From Stigmatella ashevillena (GTDB lineage Bacteria; Myxococcota; Myxococcia; Myxococcales; Myxococcaceae): 64,000 nucleotides of DNA. The stretch covers positions 9,046,425 through 9,110,424 of the forward strand of contig NZ_JAQNDM010000002.1 in NCBI RefSeq assembly GCF_028368975.1, written 5' to 3'. This document shows, one piece after another, positions 8,789 to 17,564 of the stretch. Position 1 is the stretch's first letter. Each line of letters begins with the position of its first letter. A program made the translations under genes and the position numbers. Below the pieces are notes generated by a model, which saw nothing but the letters and a program-made list of their open reading frames with translations, made no database searches and was not told where the DNA came from.

Positions 8789-9565
8789 ATGCGTCTCACC
8801 GTCTCCTGTCTGACCACTTTCCTGCTGTTGTCCACCGGCTGCGCCTCGCTCTCCGAGCGGCAGGTCGGCGACCCGGACTACGCCGCTCAGGCCGATGAGA
8901 ACCTCCGCCTGGGGACCGAAGCCCTGGAGGGAAGGGACTTCTTCAAGGCCGAGAAGTACTTCGAGTTCGTGAAGACGAAGTTCCCCTACCTGGAGGCCTC
9001 CAAGACGGCGGAGCTCCGGCTGGCCGACGTGGACTTCAATCAGGACCGCTTCCCCGAGGCGCGCGAGAAGTACAACGCCTTCATCAAGGCGTACCCCACC
9101 CATCCCCAGGTGGACTACGCGGCATACCGGGTGGCGCTCTCCCACGTGGAGGACATGCCCTCGGATTTCTTCCTGCTGCCTCCTTCCGAGGAGAAGGACC
9201 AGACGGAGGTGCAGTCCGCGCTGCGCGCGCTGAACGACTTCCTGCGCCAGTATCCGGACTCGCAGTACACCCCTCAGGCCCGGGTTCAGGCGGACGATGC
9301 GAAGCGCCGCCTGGCGGAGCACGAGCTGTACGTGGCCGCCTTCTACCGCAAGCGTGAGCGCTGGCGGGCGGTGGCCCAGCGCCTGGAAGGCATGCTCAGC
9401 CGCTATCCCGGGACGAAGTACGAGGAGTCCGCCCTCTTCTCGCTCCACGAGGCCTACGTGAAGCTCAAGGAGCCCACCCGCGCACAGGAGACGCTGCGCC
9501 AGGTCATCCAGCGGTTGCCGGGAACGCCCGCCGCGGAGAGGGCCCAGCGCATGCTCGGCTCGTGA
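8789..9565 (+). CDS. BamD/YfiO-like outer-membrane assembly lipoprotein
   Basis: A 258-residue lipoprotein: a short signal peptide ends in the lipobox LSTGC, and the mature part is built of TPR-like helices with the A-x-x-x-F-x-x-V-x-x-x-F-P-x-x-x-x-A pattern typical of BamD, which supports beta-barrel insertion by BamA. GTG 8783 lies two codons upstream and is an equal candidate start. The stop overlaps the next start as GTGA, so the two genes are translationally coupled. The assignment rests on fold pattern and lipobox. YbgF/CpoB-like tetratricopeptide proteins are the main alternative. Confidence 0.72.
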   Translation: MRLTVSCLTTFLLLSTGCASLSERQVGDPDYAAQADENLRLGTEALEGRDFFKAEKYFEFVKTKFPYLEASKTAELRLADVDFNQDRFPEAREKYNAFIKAYPTHPQVDYAAYRVALSHVEDMPSDFFLLPPSEEKDQTEVQSALRALNDFLRQYPDSQYTPQARVQADDAKRRLAEHELYVAAFYRKRERWRAVAQRLEGMLSRYPGTKYEESALFSLHEAYVKLKEPTRAQETLRQVIQRLPGTPAAERAQRMLGS

Positions 9566-10263
9566 GGTCCAGCGAGGAGTGGAGTCGGCTGGCAGGAGGC
9601 TTCATCGTGGCGCTCGCGCTCGCCACGGTGCTGGCGGTGCTGGCCCCCCGGGTGCTCGGGCTGGCGACGGGGCCCGAGGTGGAGATCATCACCGCCCTCA
9701 AGCGCACCGAGCAGGAGGGGCTGTCCGTGGTGCTGCCGGGCGCCGCCTCACCCCTCCAGGCGCGCACGCACCGCTTCGCCCGCATCATCGTTCGCCTGGA
9801 GCCCGGCGGCCAACGCGCGGAGGCCCTGGCCACCTTGGATTTCGATGGGAAGCTGGGAAAGACGGAGATCAGCTCCCTGGGGGTGGAACGGGTTCCCTTC
9901 GTTCTGAGGGATGGCACGTGGGAGCCCGAGGGTTCGGCGGCGCCGCGGCTGGCGGCGGTGGTGGCGGCGCTGGAGTTCCGGCGGCGGGCCCTGGAAGCCG
10001 GGGACACCTCGGCCTTGAACCGGCTGGTGGGGAAGGACGCGGGCGTGGAGGGCGCGCAACTGGACGCGGTGCTGGCCCTGGGGCGGCGCCGCTACCAGTC
10101 CCAGGCCTGGTACATCCGCATGGAACGGGACGAGGCGGTGGTGACGGAGCGCTGGCGCCTGGAGGGCGTTTTGCCCTCCCGCCCGGTGGATGAGCAGGGG
10201 GAGCGCAGCCTTTCTCTGCTTCGTGACGGAGACGAATTCTTCTTTTCGCCCACTCTCATGTAG
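9562..10263 (+). CDS. Single-pass membrane-anchored protein of unknown function
   Basis: A 233-residue protein starting at GTG within the GTGA overlap with the preceding bamD-like gene. Residues ~12-35 form one hydrophobic segment (ALALATVLAVLAPRVLGL), which is an uncleaved anchor or signal; the rest is probably periplasmic, ending in a compact alpha/beta part. I recognise no domain. Coupling to a BamD-like gene and the TPR gene that follows 38 bp later hints at an envelope-related unit, but only context supports that. Confidence 0.65.
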   Translation: MRSSEEWSRLAGGFIVALALATVLAVLAPRVLGLATGPEVEIITALKRTEQEGLSVVLPGAASPLQARTHRFARIIVRLEPGGQRAEALATLDFDGKLGKTEISSLGVERVPFVLRDGTWEPEGSAAPRLAAVVAALEFRRRALEAGDTSALNRLVGKDAGVEGAQLDAVLALGRRRYQSQAWYIRMERDEAVVTERWRLEGVLPSRPVDEQGERSLSLLRDGDEFFFSPTLM

Positions 10264-10301
10264 GCTAACGGCTCGATCGCCGGACCTGGCAAGGTTGGGA
10301 C

Positions 10302-11027
10302 ATGGACGAGCCGCTCAAGCAGTTGTTGACCCTCGGGCGGGGGTACTTCGACAAGAAGCAGTACGCGCAGGCCGAGCAGTACCTGGCGCAAGTCGTCGAG
10401 CAGAACCAGTCGTTCGCCGACGTCTACAACATGCTCGGCATCATCTACCACGACCAGGGCCAGTTCGCCCGGGCGCAGCGGGCGTTCGAAGCAGCGCTCC
10501 GCATCAACCCGTCCTACACCGAGGCGGCGCTCAACCTGGCGGTCATCTACAACGACATGGGCAAGTACGCCGAGGCGAAGGAGGTCTACCAAGGCGCCCT
10601 CGCCCAGCAGAAGAACGCCCCGGGCGAGATGGACCCCTACGTGAAGGGGAAGATCGCCAACATGTATGCCGACATCGGCAACGTGTTCTCCTCCAATGGC
10701 GCCTGGGCTCAAGCCATCGAGGAGTACCAGCGGGCCCTCGTGCTCTGCCCTCAATTCGTGGATATCCGCATCAAGCTGGGAGACTCCCTGCGCGATGCGG
10801 GACGTCATCCGGAGGCCCTGGCGCAGTTCGAGCAGGCCATCGCGCAGAACCCCACCTTCATGCCGGGTCGCATCCACTATGGAATCGCGCTTTACTCCGC
10901 GGGTCGGCGAGCGGAGGCTGTTCAGGTGTGGGAGGACGTCCTGTCGCGCAGTCCAGGCAACAAGAGCGCGCAGATGTACCTCAATCTGGTGAAGGAGCCG
11001 GCGGGGAAGGCTGAACAGGCGAGCTGA
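10302..11027 (+). CDS. Tetratricopeptide repeat protein
   Basis: A 241-residue soluble protein made of about six TPR units; the A-x-x-x-[YFL]-x-x-A-[LI]-x-x-[NDC]-P pattern recurs (for example YNMLGIIYHDQGQF, then AFEAALRINPSY, then ALVLCPQF). There is no signal peptide or partner domain, so it is a scaffold of unknown partner. It sits between the membrane-anchored protein and the FHA-DUF4388 gene on the same strand with short gaps, suggesting one transcript. Confidence 0.85.
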   Translation: MDEPLKQLLTLGRGYFDKKQYAQAEQYLAQVVEQNQSFADVYNMLGIIYHDQGQFARAQRAFEAALRINPSYTEAALNLAVIYNDMGKYAEAKEVYQGALAQQKNAPGEMDPYVKGKIANMYADIGNVFSSNGAWAQAIEEYQRALVLCPQFVDIRIKLGDSLRDAGRHPEALAQFEQAIAQNPTFMPGRIHYGIALYSAGRRAEAVQVWEDVLSRSPGNKSAQMYLNLVKEPAGKAEQAS

Positions 11028-11064
11028 TATTCATGGAAACCCTCTTTATCGAGGTTTCGGTACC

Positions 11065-12012
11065 GTGAGCGCTTCGAGCGGGTTGGCGAAGTCCTTCGCC
11101 CTCAAGTTCATTTCGGGGAAGTACCAGGGCGGTGAGTTCCCCTTGAAGGGGGACAAACAGATCGTCATTGGACGATCGAGCGAACTGGACATGGTGCTCG
11201 TGGAGGACATGGTCTCGCGCAAGCACGCGAAGATCATGATCGCCAGTGGCGCCATCACCATCGAGGATCTCGGCTCCACCAACGGCACCTTCGTCAACGG
11301 TGAGAAGGTGAAGCAGGCGCGCCTGAAAGAGGGCGACCGCATCCTCATTGGAACGTCCATCCTCAAGCTCATCGACCAGGGGGCGGACTCCCCGGAGCTG
11401 GACGCGAAGGCCGCGAAGGCGCGGCTGGAGGAGGCGGCGGCGGCTCAGGCGGCGCGCTCCACGAAGACGTCCTCGATGACGGGGAAGATCGAGGAGATTC
11501 CTCTCCCAGACCTGTTGCAGCTGTTCCACACGTCCAAGAAGAACGGCGTGCTGGTCATCAGCAGCCAGAACGAGGGGCGGATCTACCTGCGTCAGGGCCG
11601 CGTGTACTACGCGGTCATCGGCGAGAACCACAACCTGGGTCCCCAGAAGAGCTTCAACCGCATCATCACCTGGGAGCAGGGCGACTTCGAGCTGCGCCAG
11701 CCGGACAACCAGGAGTTCATGGTGGAGCTGGACTCCTCCACCGAGGCGCTGCTGATGGACGCGCTTCGCCAGCTCGACGAGTTCAAGCGCATCCAGCCTC
11801 AGCTTCCGGAGTTGGTGACGCCCATGCGGTTGGCGCAGCCCTTGACGGCCCAGCTCAAGGAGCTGACCCCGGAGCTGCTGGATGTGCTCCAACTCGTGCA
11901 CAACCACGGGACGCTCGGCGGCGTGCTGGACCACGCGGACCAGGACGACGTGATGACGGCCGAGTCGGTGCTCCAGTTGATCAAACGCGAGTACATTCAC
12001 CCGGAGGGCTGA
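11065..12012 (+). CDS. FHA domain plus DUF4388 (PATAN) signalling protein
   Basis: A 315-residue protein starting at GTG 11065. The N-terminal FHA domain (residues ~15-105) has the full phosphothreonine-binding signature: GRSSE, SRKHA and LGSTNGTFVNG. Residues ~135-245 form a DUF4388/PATAN domain (L-x-D-L-L-Q-L-F-x-x-S-x-K-x-G-V-L and G-x-I-x-L-x-x-G-x-V-Y-Y-A), common in gliding and developmental regulators of deltaproteobacteria. It most likely reads Ser/Thr kinase signals. It is followed after 2 nt by selD, so it lies in the same transcription unit. Confidence 0.88.
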   Translation: MSASSGLAKSFALKFISGKYQGGEFPLKGDKQIVIGRSSELDMVLVEDMVSRKHAKIMIASGAITIEDLGSTNGTFVNGEKVKQARLKEGDRILIGTSILKLIDQGADSPELDAKAAKARLEEAAAAQAARSTKTSSMTGKIEEIPLPDLLQLFHTSKKNGVLVISSQNEGRIYLRQGRVYYAVIGENHNLGPQKSFNRIITWEQGDFELRQPDNQEFMVELDSSTEALLMDALRQLDEFKRIQPQLPELVTPMRLAQPLTAQLKELTPELLDVLQLVHNHGTLGGVLDHADQDDVMTAESVLQLIKREYIHPEG

Positions 12013-12014
12013 CC

Positions 12015-13070
12015 ATGCCGGAGGTGCCGCGCAAGCCCTTGCGCCTGACGGAGCTGAGTCACCGCGCGGGCTGCGAGGCCAAGCTGAAGGGGGAGGACCT
12101 GGCCAAGGTGGTGCGCCGCCTGAAGGCCCCGGCCAGTTCCCAGATCCTGGCGGGCTTCTCCACCCTCGATGACGCGGCCGTGTACCGGCTGTCGCCCGGG
12201 CTGGCCGTGGTGGAGACGGTCGGCTTCTTCCCTCCGGTGGTGGACGACCCGTTTCAGTTCGGCGCCATCGCCGCCGCCAACGCCCTCTCGGACATCTATG
12301 CGATGGGCGCCCGGCCGCTGTTCGCGCTCAACCTGGTGGGCTTCCCGAGGGAACTGCCGCTCTCCGTACTGTCGAAGATCCTGGCCGGTGGCCAGTCGAA
12401 GGCGGACGAGGCCGGCATCCCCATCCTGGGAGGCCACAGCGCTCAGGACCCGGAGCCCAAGTACGGCATGGCCGTCACCGGCGTGGTGCACCCGAAGAAG
12501 GTGCTCACCAACGCGGGCGCGAAGCCGGGAGATGTGCTGCTGCTCACCAAGCCGCTGGGGATCGGCATTGCCACCACCGCCATCCAGCGGGGCGTGGCCT
12601 CCAAGGAACTGACGAAGCGGGTGGTGGGACTGATGTCCACGCTCAATCGCGCCGCGGGGGAGACCTTCGCCTCGGGGAAGTTCCGGGTGAACGCGCTCAC
12701 GGACGTGACGGGCTCCGGTCTGCTCGGGCACTTGCTGCAGATGATGACGGGGTCCAAGGCCCGTGCGGCGCTGGCGCTGGAGCGCATCCCCCTCATCCAG
12801 GATGTGCCCGCGCTGGCGGCCCAGGACGTCATCCCCGAGGGCACCAAGGCCAACCTCCAGCACGTGAAGAAGCGCGTGCGCTTTCCCAAGGGGCTCCCCG
12901 AGGACATTCAGTGCGTGCTGGCGGATGCGCAGACCAATGGGGGGCTGCTGGCAGCCGTGCCTGCCCGGGAGGCCCTCAAGGCGCTCAAGGCCCTGGAGAA
13001 GGCCGGGGTGGACGCGGCCCTCATCGGCGAAGTCACCCAGGGCCGTCCGGGAATCGACGTGGTGGGATGA
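12015..13070 (+). CDS. selD: Selenide, water dikinase
   Basis: A 351-residue enzyme that makes selenophosphate from selenide and ATP, the selenium donor for selenocysteine or 2-selenouridine in tRNA. The catalytic Cys20 and Lys23 (G-C-E-A-K) are in the expected N-terminal place; the residue is cysteine (TGC), not selenocysteine. D-D-A-A-V, the N-A-L-S-D-x-Y-A-M-G segment and the GGHS motif of the AIR-synthase fold follow. The start is 2 nt after the FHA gene stop. The gene implies selenium use somewhere in this genome; no selA, selB, tRNA-Sec or mnmH is in the window. Confidence 0.93.
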   Translation: MPEVPRKPLRLTELSHRAGCEAKLKGEDLAKVVRRLKAPASSQILAGFSTLDDAAVYRLSPGLAVVETVGFFPPVVDDPFQFGAIAAANALSDIYAMGARPLFALNLVGFPRELPLSVLSKILAGGQSKADEAGIPILGGHSAQDPEPKYGMAVTGVVHPKKVLTNAGAKPGDVLLLTKPLGIGIATTAIQRGVASKELTKRVVGLMSTLNRAAGETFASGKFRVNALTDVTGSGLLGHLLQMMTGSKARAALALERIPLIQDVPALAAQDVIPEGTKANLQHVKKRVRFPKGLPEDIQCVLADAQTNGGLLAAVPAREALKALKALEKAGVDAALIGEVTQGRPGIDVVG

Positions 13071-13076
13071 CCCGGC

Positions 13077-13892
13077 ATGATGCTGCGCGCCCTCGTCTTC
13101 CTCGTGCTGCTGGGACTGGCGCCGTCCGCCCGCGGCGCCGAGCGCGTTGCGCGCATTGTCATTGATCCGGGGCATGGCGGCTCCAAGACCGGGGCCCTGG
13201 GGACAGGAGAGCAGCTGGAAAAGGGGCTGGTGCTCCAGATTGCCCTTCGGCTGCGCGAGCGGCTCGAGGAGGAGACAGGGGCCCAGGTGTACCTCACCCG
13301 GGAGAAGGATGCGTTGGTCCACCTGCCGGACCGGGTGACGTTCGCCAACGGCAAGCGGCCGGACCTCTTCATGTCCATCCACGCCAACTCCATGCCCACG
13401 CGCAAGCTGCGCGAGCGGGTGGAGGGCATCGAGACGTACTTCCTGTCCGCCGCCGCGTCGGGAGCAGGGGCACGGGCCACCGCGGACCGCGAGAACGCGG
13501 ACGCGCCGCGCGCCCAGGCCGTCCAGAACGACTCCACGCTGAACTTCATCCTCAACGACCTGGTCCGCATGGATGCGCACGCGGGCTCATCCCGTTTGGC
13601 GTACGCCATCCACCAGCGCCTCATTGCCAGCACGGGGGCCTCCGACCGGGGAGTCCTCCAGGCACCCTTCTTCGTCCTCACGGGCGTGGAGGCCCCGGCG
13701 GTCCTCATCGAGGTGGGCTACATCTCCCATCCGCAAGAGGGGGCCCGGCTGGCCCGCGCGGAGTACCAGGAGAAGCTCGTGAGCGCCATTACCTCGGGGG
13801 TGAAGGACTTCCTGAAAGACCTGCGCAAGCGTGACGCCCCCTCGGCTGCGGACTCCGAGACACCCCAGGCGGCCGCGCCCACATCTCCTTGA
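13077..13892 (+). CDS. N-acetylmuramoyl-L-alanine amidase (Amidase_3)
   Basis: A 271-residue exported zinc amidase that cleaves the peptide from MurNAc in peptidoglycan. A signal peptide ([15 protein letters not shown]) is followed by the Amidase_3 domain with DPGHGG, the zinc glutamate in the E-x-L-E-K-G segment, SIHANS and the catalytic EVGYISH. There is no AMIN or LysM domain, so targeting must come from elsewhere. It begins 6 nt after selD and may share its transcript. Confidence 0.9.
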   Translation: MMLRALVFLVLLGLAPSARGAERVARIVIDPGHGGSKTGALGTGEQLEKGLVLQIALRLRERLEEETGAQVYLTREKDALVHLPDRVTFANGKRPDLFMSIHANSMPTRKLRERVEGIETYFLSAAASGAGARATADRENADAPRAQAVQNDSTLNFILNDLVRMDAHAGSSRLAYAIHQRLIASTGASDRGVLQAPFFVLTGVEAPAVLIEVGYISHPQEGARLARAEYQEKLVSAITSGVKDFLKDLRKRDAPSAADSETPQAAAPTSP

Positions 13893-13950
13893 AAGGAGAC
13901 CGTTCGGCTCTGCTAGAGAGGGGGTCTCACTCTCGCCCGAGGAGCTGCCC

Positions 13951-14664
13951 GTGCGGTCCTTCCAACGTGGTGCGCTGGATCTTCGTCCCGTTACCCTCAC
14001 GCCGGGAGTCTCCCGTCATGCGGAGGGCTCGGCCCAGGTGGAGTTCGGCCATACCCGCGTCATCGTCACCTGCTCCGTGGAGGAGCGCGTTCCGCCTCAC
14101 CTGATGGGGAAGGGGACGGGCTGGGTCACGGCCGAGTACGGGATGCTCCCGCGCTCCACCCACACCCGCACGCACCGCGAGGCGGCCAAGGGCAAGCAGA
14201 GCGGCCGGACCATGGAAATCCAGCGCCTCATTGGCCGCTCCATGCGCGCGGCGGTGAACCTGTCCACGCTGGGGCCTCGCACCCTGACGCTCGACTGTGA
14301 CGTCATCCAGGCGGACGGGGGCACGCGCACCGCCTCCATCACCGGAGCCTACGTCGCCCTGGTCATGGCGCTGCGCAACCTGAACAGCCGGGGGACCCTG
14401 TCGAAGATGCCCAGCCTCACCCCGCTGGCCGCGGTGTCCGTGGGCGTGGTGAAGGGAGAGATCCGGGTGGATCTGGACTACGAGGAGGACTCCGCCGCGG
14501 ACGTGGATCTCAACCTCGTGTCCACCGGGGACGGTCGCATCGTGGAGGTGCAAGGCACGGCCGAGCACCAGCTCTTCGACCGCAAGGCGCTGGATGCGAT
14601 GCTCGATGGTGGGATGGCGGCCATCCAGCAACTCACCGCGGCGCAGGCCAAGGTGCTGGGATGA
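13951..14664 (+). CDS. rph: Ribonuclease PH
   Basis: A 237-residue phosphorolytic 3'-5' exonuclease that trims tRNA 3' ends; the length is normal. It begins R-x-x-x-R-x-x-L-R-P-V-T-L. Phosphate-binding and catalytic parts are visible: R-S-T-H-T-R, the QRLIGRS-x-R segment and [21 protein letters not shown] 13951 was chosen because GAGGAG lies 6 nt upstream and it gives the normal N-terminus. The stop overlaps rdgB as ATGA, a coupling often seen for this pair. Confidence 0.95.
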   Translation: MRSFQRGALDLRPVTLTPGVSRHAEGSAQVEFGHTRVIVTCSVEERVPPHLMGKGTGWVTAEYGMLPRSTHTRTHREAAKGKQSGRTMEIQRLIGRSMRAAVNLSTLGPRTLTLDCDVIQADGGTRTASITGAYVALVMALRNLNSRGTLSKMPSLTPLAAVSVGVVKGEIRVDLDYEEDSAADVDLNLVSTGDGRIVEVQGTAEHQLFDRKALDAMLDGGMAAIQQLTAAQAKVLG

Positions 14665-15269
14665 AACCGCGCCTGCTCTTCGCGACCACCAACCTGGGCA
14701 AGCTGAAGGAGCTGCGGGGGCTCGTGGGAGAGACGGTGGAGGTGGTGTCCCTGAAAGACTTGCCTCCCATTCCCGAGCCTGTGGAGGACGGGGCCTCCTT
14801 CGAGGAGATCGCGGCCAAGAAGGCCCGGGAATACGCCGCGGCCACGGGGCTTCCTTCCTTGGCGGATGACTCGGGGCTCTGCGTGGACGCGCTGGGAGGC
14901 CGCCCGGGGGTGCTGTCGGCGCGCTATGCGGAAGGCGACGACCGGGCCCGCTACGAGAAGCTTCTCCGGGAACTCGCAGGACTTCCCGAGGCACAGCGGA
15001 CCGCGTCCTTCCAGTGTGCCCTCTGCCTGGCGCAGCCGGGAGGGGAAGTCCACATCGAGGTGGGCCGCTGCGAGGGGCGCATCCTGACGGCGCCCCGGGG
15101 CAGCCATGGCTTTGGGTACGACCCGGTCTTCTTCCTGCCGGCGTTGGGCAAGACGATGGCGGAGCTCACCTCGGAGGAGAAGGCGGGCCTCTCTCACCGG
15201 GGCGAGGCCTTCCGGAAGATGCGCCCCTGGCTTGCGGCCGTTCAGGCGAACGGCCAACACCCCCGGTAA
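14661..15269 (+). CDS. rdgB: XTP/dITP diphosphatase (non-canonical purine NTP pyrophosphatase)
   Basis: A 202-residue house-cleaning enzyme of the Ham1/RdgB family that hydrolyses dITP and XTP. It carries A-T-x-N-x-G-K-x-x-E/K-L near the start, SFEENA-like [10 protein letters not shown], the [18 protein letters not shown]-type active site and G-F-G-Y-D-P-V-F. Translation is coupled to rph by ATGA overlap. The tRNA cluster begins 49 bp after its stop. Confidence 0.95.
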   Translation: MKPRLLFATTNLGKLKELRGLVGETVEVVSLKDLPPIPEPVEDGASFEEIAAKKAREYAAATGLPSLADDSGLCVDALGGRPGVLSARYAEGDDRARYEKLLRELAGLPEAQRTASFQCALCLAQPGGEVHIEVGRCEGRILTAPRGSHGFGYDPVFFLPALGKTMAELTSEEKAGLSHRGEAFRKMRPWLAAVQANGQHPR

Positions 15270-15318
15270 CTTCACCTTGCGCGGCCGCTCCTGATGGAAC
15301 AAGAATGGCCGCCTTCAT

Positions 15319-15394
<76 letters not shown>

Positions 15395-15415
15395 CAGCAG
15401 TACCGGACAACACAG

Positions 15416-15492
15416 GCTCCAGTAGCTCAGCTGGATAGAGCACCGGCCTTCTAAGCCGGGGGTCGCAGGTTCGAGTCCTGCCTGGGGCGCCA
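15416..15492 (+). tRNA. tRNA-Arg (anticodon TCT)
   Basis: A 77-nt gene including an encoded CCA. The acceptor GCTCCAG pairs with CTGGGGC with one G-U, the anticodon stem is CCGGC/GCCGG around CTTCTAA, and the T-loop is TTCGAGT. Confidence 0.95.
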
Positions 15493-15577
15493 CCGTCCCA
15501 AACGCACTTGGGACTTGAAACGTTCACGGTTTCCACGGTAGGGAAGCCGCCGCTTCAAACGCCGAGCATTTTCTGAC

Positions 15578-15652
15578 GGCGGCCATAGCTCAACTGGTTA
15601 GAGCGCTGGACTGTGACTCCAGAGGTTACCGGTTCGATCCCGGTTGGCCGCC
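15578..15652 (+). tRNA. tRNA-His (anticodon GTG)
   Basis: The anticodon stem CTGGA/TCCAG encloses CTGTGAC. An eighth acceptor pair, G(-1) at 15578 with C73 at 15652, is present as expected for tRNA-His. CCA is not encoded. Confidence 0.95.
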
Positions 15653-15672
15653 CACTTCTTCCCGTTCGTCAA

Positions 15673-15746
15673 GCGTCCATAGCTCAACTGGATAGAGCAT
15701 TGGCCTTCGAAGCCAAGGGTTGGGGGTTCAAGTCCCTCTGGGCGCA
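15673..15746 (+). tRNA. tRNA-Arg (anticodon TCG)
   Basis: A 74-nt cloverleaf: acceptor GCGTCCA/TGGGCGC, anticodon stem TTGGC/GCCAA enclosing CTTCGAA, T-loop TTCAAGT. It is the second arginine tRNA of this four-gene cluster. No CCA is encoded. Confidence 0.94.
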
Positions 15747-15753
15747 CTCCTGA

Positions 15754-15798
15754 AAGGGGCTGGATTGCCGGGCACGCTCCCGGTGGTTCCAGCCCCTT
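15754..15798 (+). terminator. Probable terminator of the Pro-Arg-His-Arg tRNA cluster
   Basis: An 11-bp perfect outer stem (15754-15764 with 15788-15798) encloses a second CCGGG/CCCGG stem. It begins 8 nt after the last tRNA. The downstream tract is only moderately T-rich. Confidence 0.6.
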
Positions 15799-15904
15799 CG
15801 CTTGTCGTCCGGTCTTGGACCCCGCCTGGGGCCCCTTCCCCGGAAGCGGGGGGATCACCTAAAACCTCACTTCTCGGCTCACTTGGGACTGGTGGCTTGA
15901 CGGC

Positions 15905-17545
15905 ATGACGGCGGAGGAGCTGTTCAGCGGTGACGGGGAGATGGCTGCCCGGATGCGCGCGAAGGACTGGGCGTCCACACCCCTCGGCCCCGTGGACAGC
16001 TGGCCCAGCTCGCTGAAGACCATCGTCCGGATCCTCCTTCACTCGCGCCACCCGATGTTTCTCTGGTGGGGGCCGCAGCTGATCCAGTTCTACAACGACG
16101 CCTATGTGCCCAGCTTCGGCAAAGGCAAGCACCCCGCGGCCCTCGGGGGGACGGGCCGTGAGACCTGGCCGGAGATCTGGCCCATCATCGGGCCACAGAT
16201 CGATGACGTGATGCGCCAGGGCAAGGCGAGTTGGAATGAAGATCAGCTCGTCCCCATCTTCCGGAACGGCCGCCTGGAGGACGTCTATTGGACCTACGGC
16301 TACTCTCCGGTGTTCGACGAGTCCGGGAAGATCAGCGGCACGCTGGTGGTCTGCACCGAGACCACCTCGCGCGTCCAAAGTGAGAAGGCCCTGCGGCAGA
16401 GCGAGGACCACCTCCGCCGGGTCGTGGAGGCCTCCGGCGCGGGCACCTGGGAGGTGGACGTCGTCTCCGGACAGATGCAGGCGGATGCGCGGATGACCGC
16501 GCTCTTCAGGCTCCCCGAACAGTCTGGGTTTGGCTTCCAACGGGCCCTCGGGCGCGTTCATCCGGACGATCGTGAACGGCTGAGCGGTGCCCTGGCCTCC
16601 GCGCTCGCCGGTGAGACGCAAGGCCGGTGCTTGGTGGAACTCCGGCTGGAGGGCTCTCCAGGAGCCGACTCTCGGTGGGTCGAGCTGCGCGGGCAGGTCT
16701 CCTTCGACGCGGCCGGGAAGGCCACCCGGTTCATCGGAACAGCCCTCGACATTAGTGAGCGGAAGAGGGCGGAGGAGCAGTTGGCGGAGAGCGAACGTCT
16801 GCGGGGCCGTGCCGAGCGGGAACGCGCCGAGGTGGAGAGGCTGGTGCTGATGGGTCAGATGGCCGCGGGGGTCGCGCACGAGGTGAACAACCCCTTGTCC
16901 TTCGTGAAAGCCAACCTGGGCTTCCTGGCCCGAGAGCTGGACAGCGAAGTCCCTTCACTGGACCGGACGGAACTCCAGAGCCTGCTGCGGGAGACGCAGC
17001 AGGGGGTCCTTCGCATTCAACAGATCGTCACGGACCTCAAGGCCTTCTCGCGCGCGGGGAACGTGGGCGATGAGGAGCGGGGCGTGTTGGAGGAGGCCCT
17101 GCGCGAGGCGAGCCGTCTGGTCTCGTTGCGCCTGGGCGCGGGCTGCCAGGTGGAGTTGGAACTCGACCCTGCGCTGCCCGTGGTGCGGCTGAGCCAGCGG
17201 CACATGGTCCAGGTGATGGTGAACCTGCTGCTCAACGCGGCGGACGCAGTGGAGCAGGCACAGCCCACCCGTCTCCCCCAGATCTCGGTGCGCGCGCGGA
17301 GGGTGGAAGAGGGCGTGCATCTGCTCGTGGAGGACAACGGGCCGGGCATCCCCCCGGAGGTGCTGCCCCGGCTCTTCCAGCCCTTCTTCACCACCAAGCC
17401 TCCCGGCAAGGGCACGGGGCTGGGGCTCGCCCTGTGCTGGCAATACATCGCGCGGGCCGGCGGCACCCTGCACGCAGAGAACCGCTCCGAGGGCGGTGCC
17501 CGCTTTGTACTCTGGTTGCCCTTGGCCGGGGCGTCCGGCGCATAG
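15905..17545 (+). CDS. PAS-domain sensor histidine kinase (cytoplasmic)
   Basis: A 546-residue kinase with no membrane helix. Two PAS-like sensor regions occupy roughly residues 20-155 and 165-285; the first begins with the WPSSLKT/FYND-x-Y pattern of kinases often preceded by a GAF-like module. A short coiled coil leads to the dimerisation domain with HEVNNPL (phospho-accepting His ~321), then the HATPase with NLLLNAADAVE, the G1 box DNGPGIPPE and the G2 box GKGTGLGLAL. The partner response regulator is not adjacent; both neighbours are unrelated, so it is an orphan kinase of unknown stimulus. Confidence 0.92.
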   Translation: MTAEELFSGDGEMAARMRAKDWASTPLGPVDSWPSSLKTIVRILLHSRHPMFLWWGPQLIQFYNDAYVPSFGKGKHPAALGGTGRETWPEIWPIIGPQIDDVMRQGKASWNEDQLVPIFRNGRLEDVYWTYGYSPVFDESGKISGTLVVCTETTSRVQSEKALRQSEDHLRRVVEASGAGTWEVDVVSGQMQADARMTALFRLPEQSGFGFQRALGRVHPDDRERLSGALASALAGETQGRCLVELRLEGSPGADSRWVELRGQVSFDAAGKATRFIGTALDISERKRAEEQLAESERLRGRAERERAEVERLVLMGQMAAGVAHEVNNPLSFVKANLGFLARELDSEVPSLDRTELQSLLRETQQGVLRIQQIVTDLKAFSRAGNVGDEERGVLEEALREASRLVSLRLGAGCQVELELDPALPVVRLSQRHMVQVMVNLLLNAADAVEQAQPTRLPQISVRARRVEEGVHLLVEDNGPGIPPEVLPRLFQPFFTTKPPGKGTGLGLALCWQYIARAGGTLHAENRSEGGARFVLWLPLAGASGA

Positions 17546-17564
17546 CCGGGCCGGGCGCTCCGCG

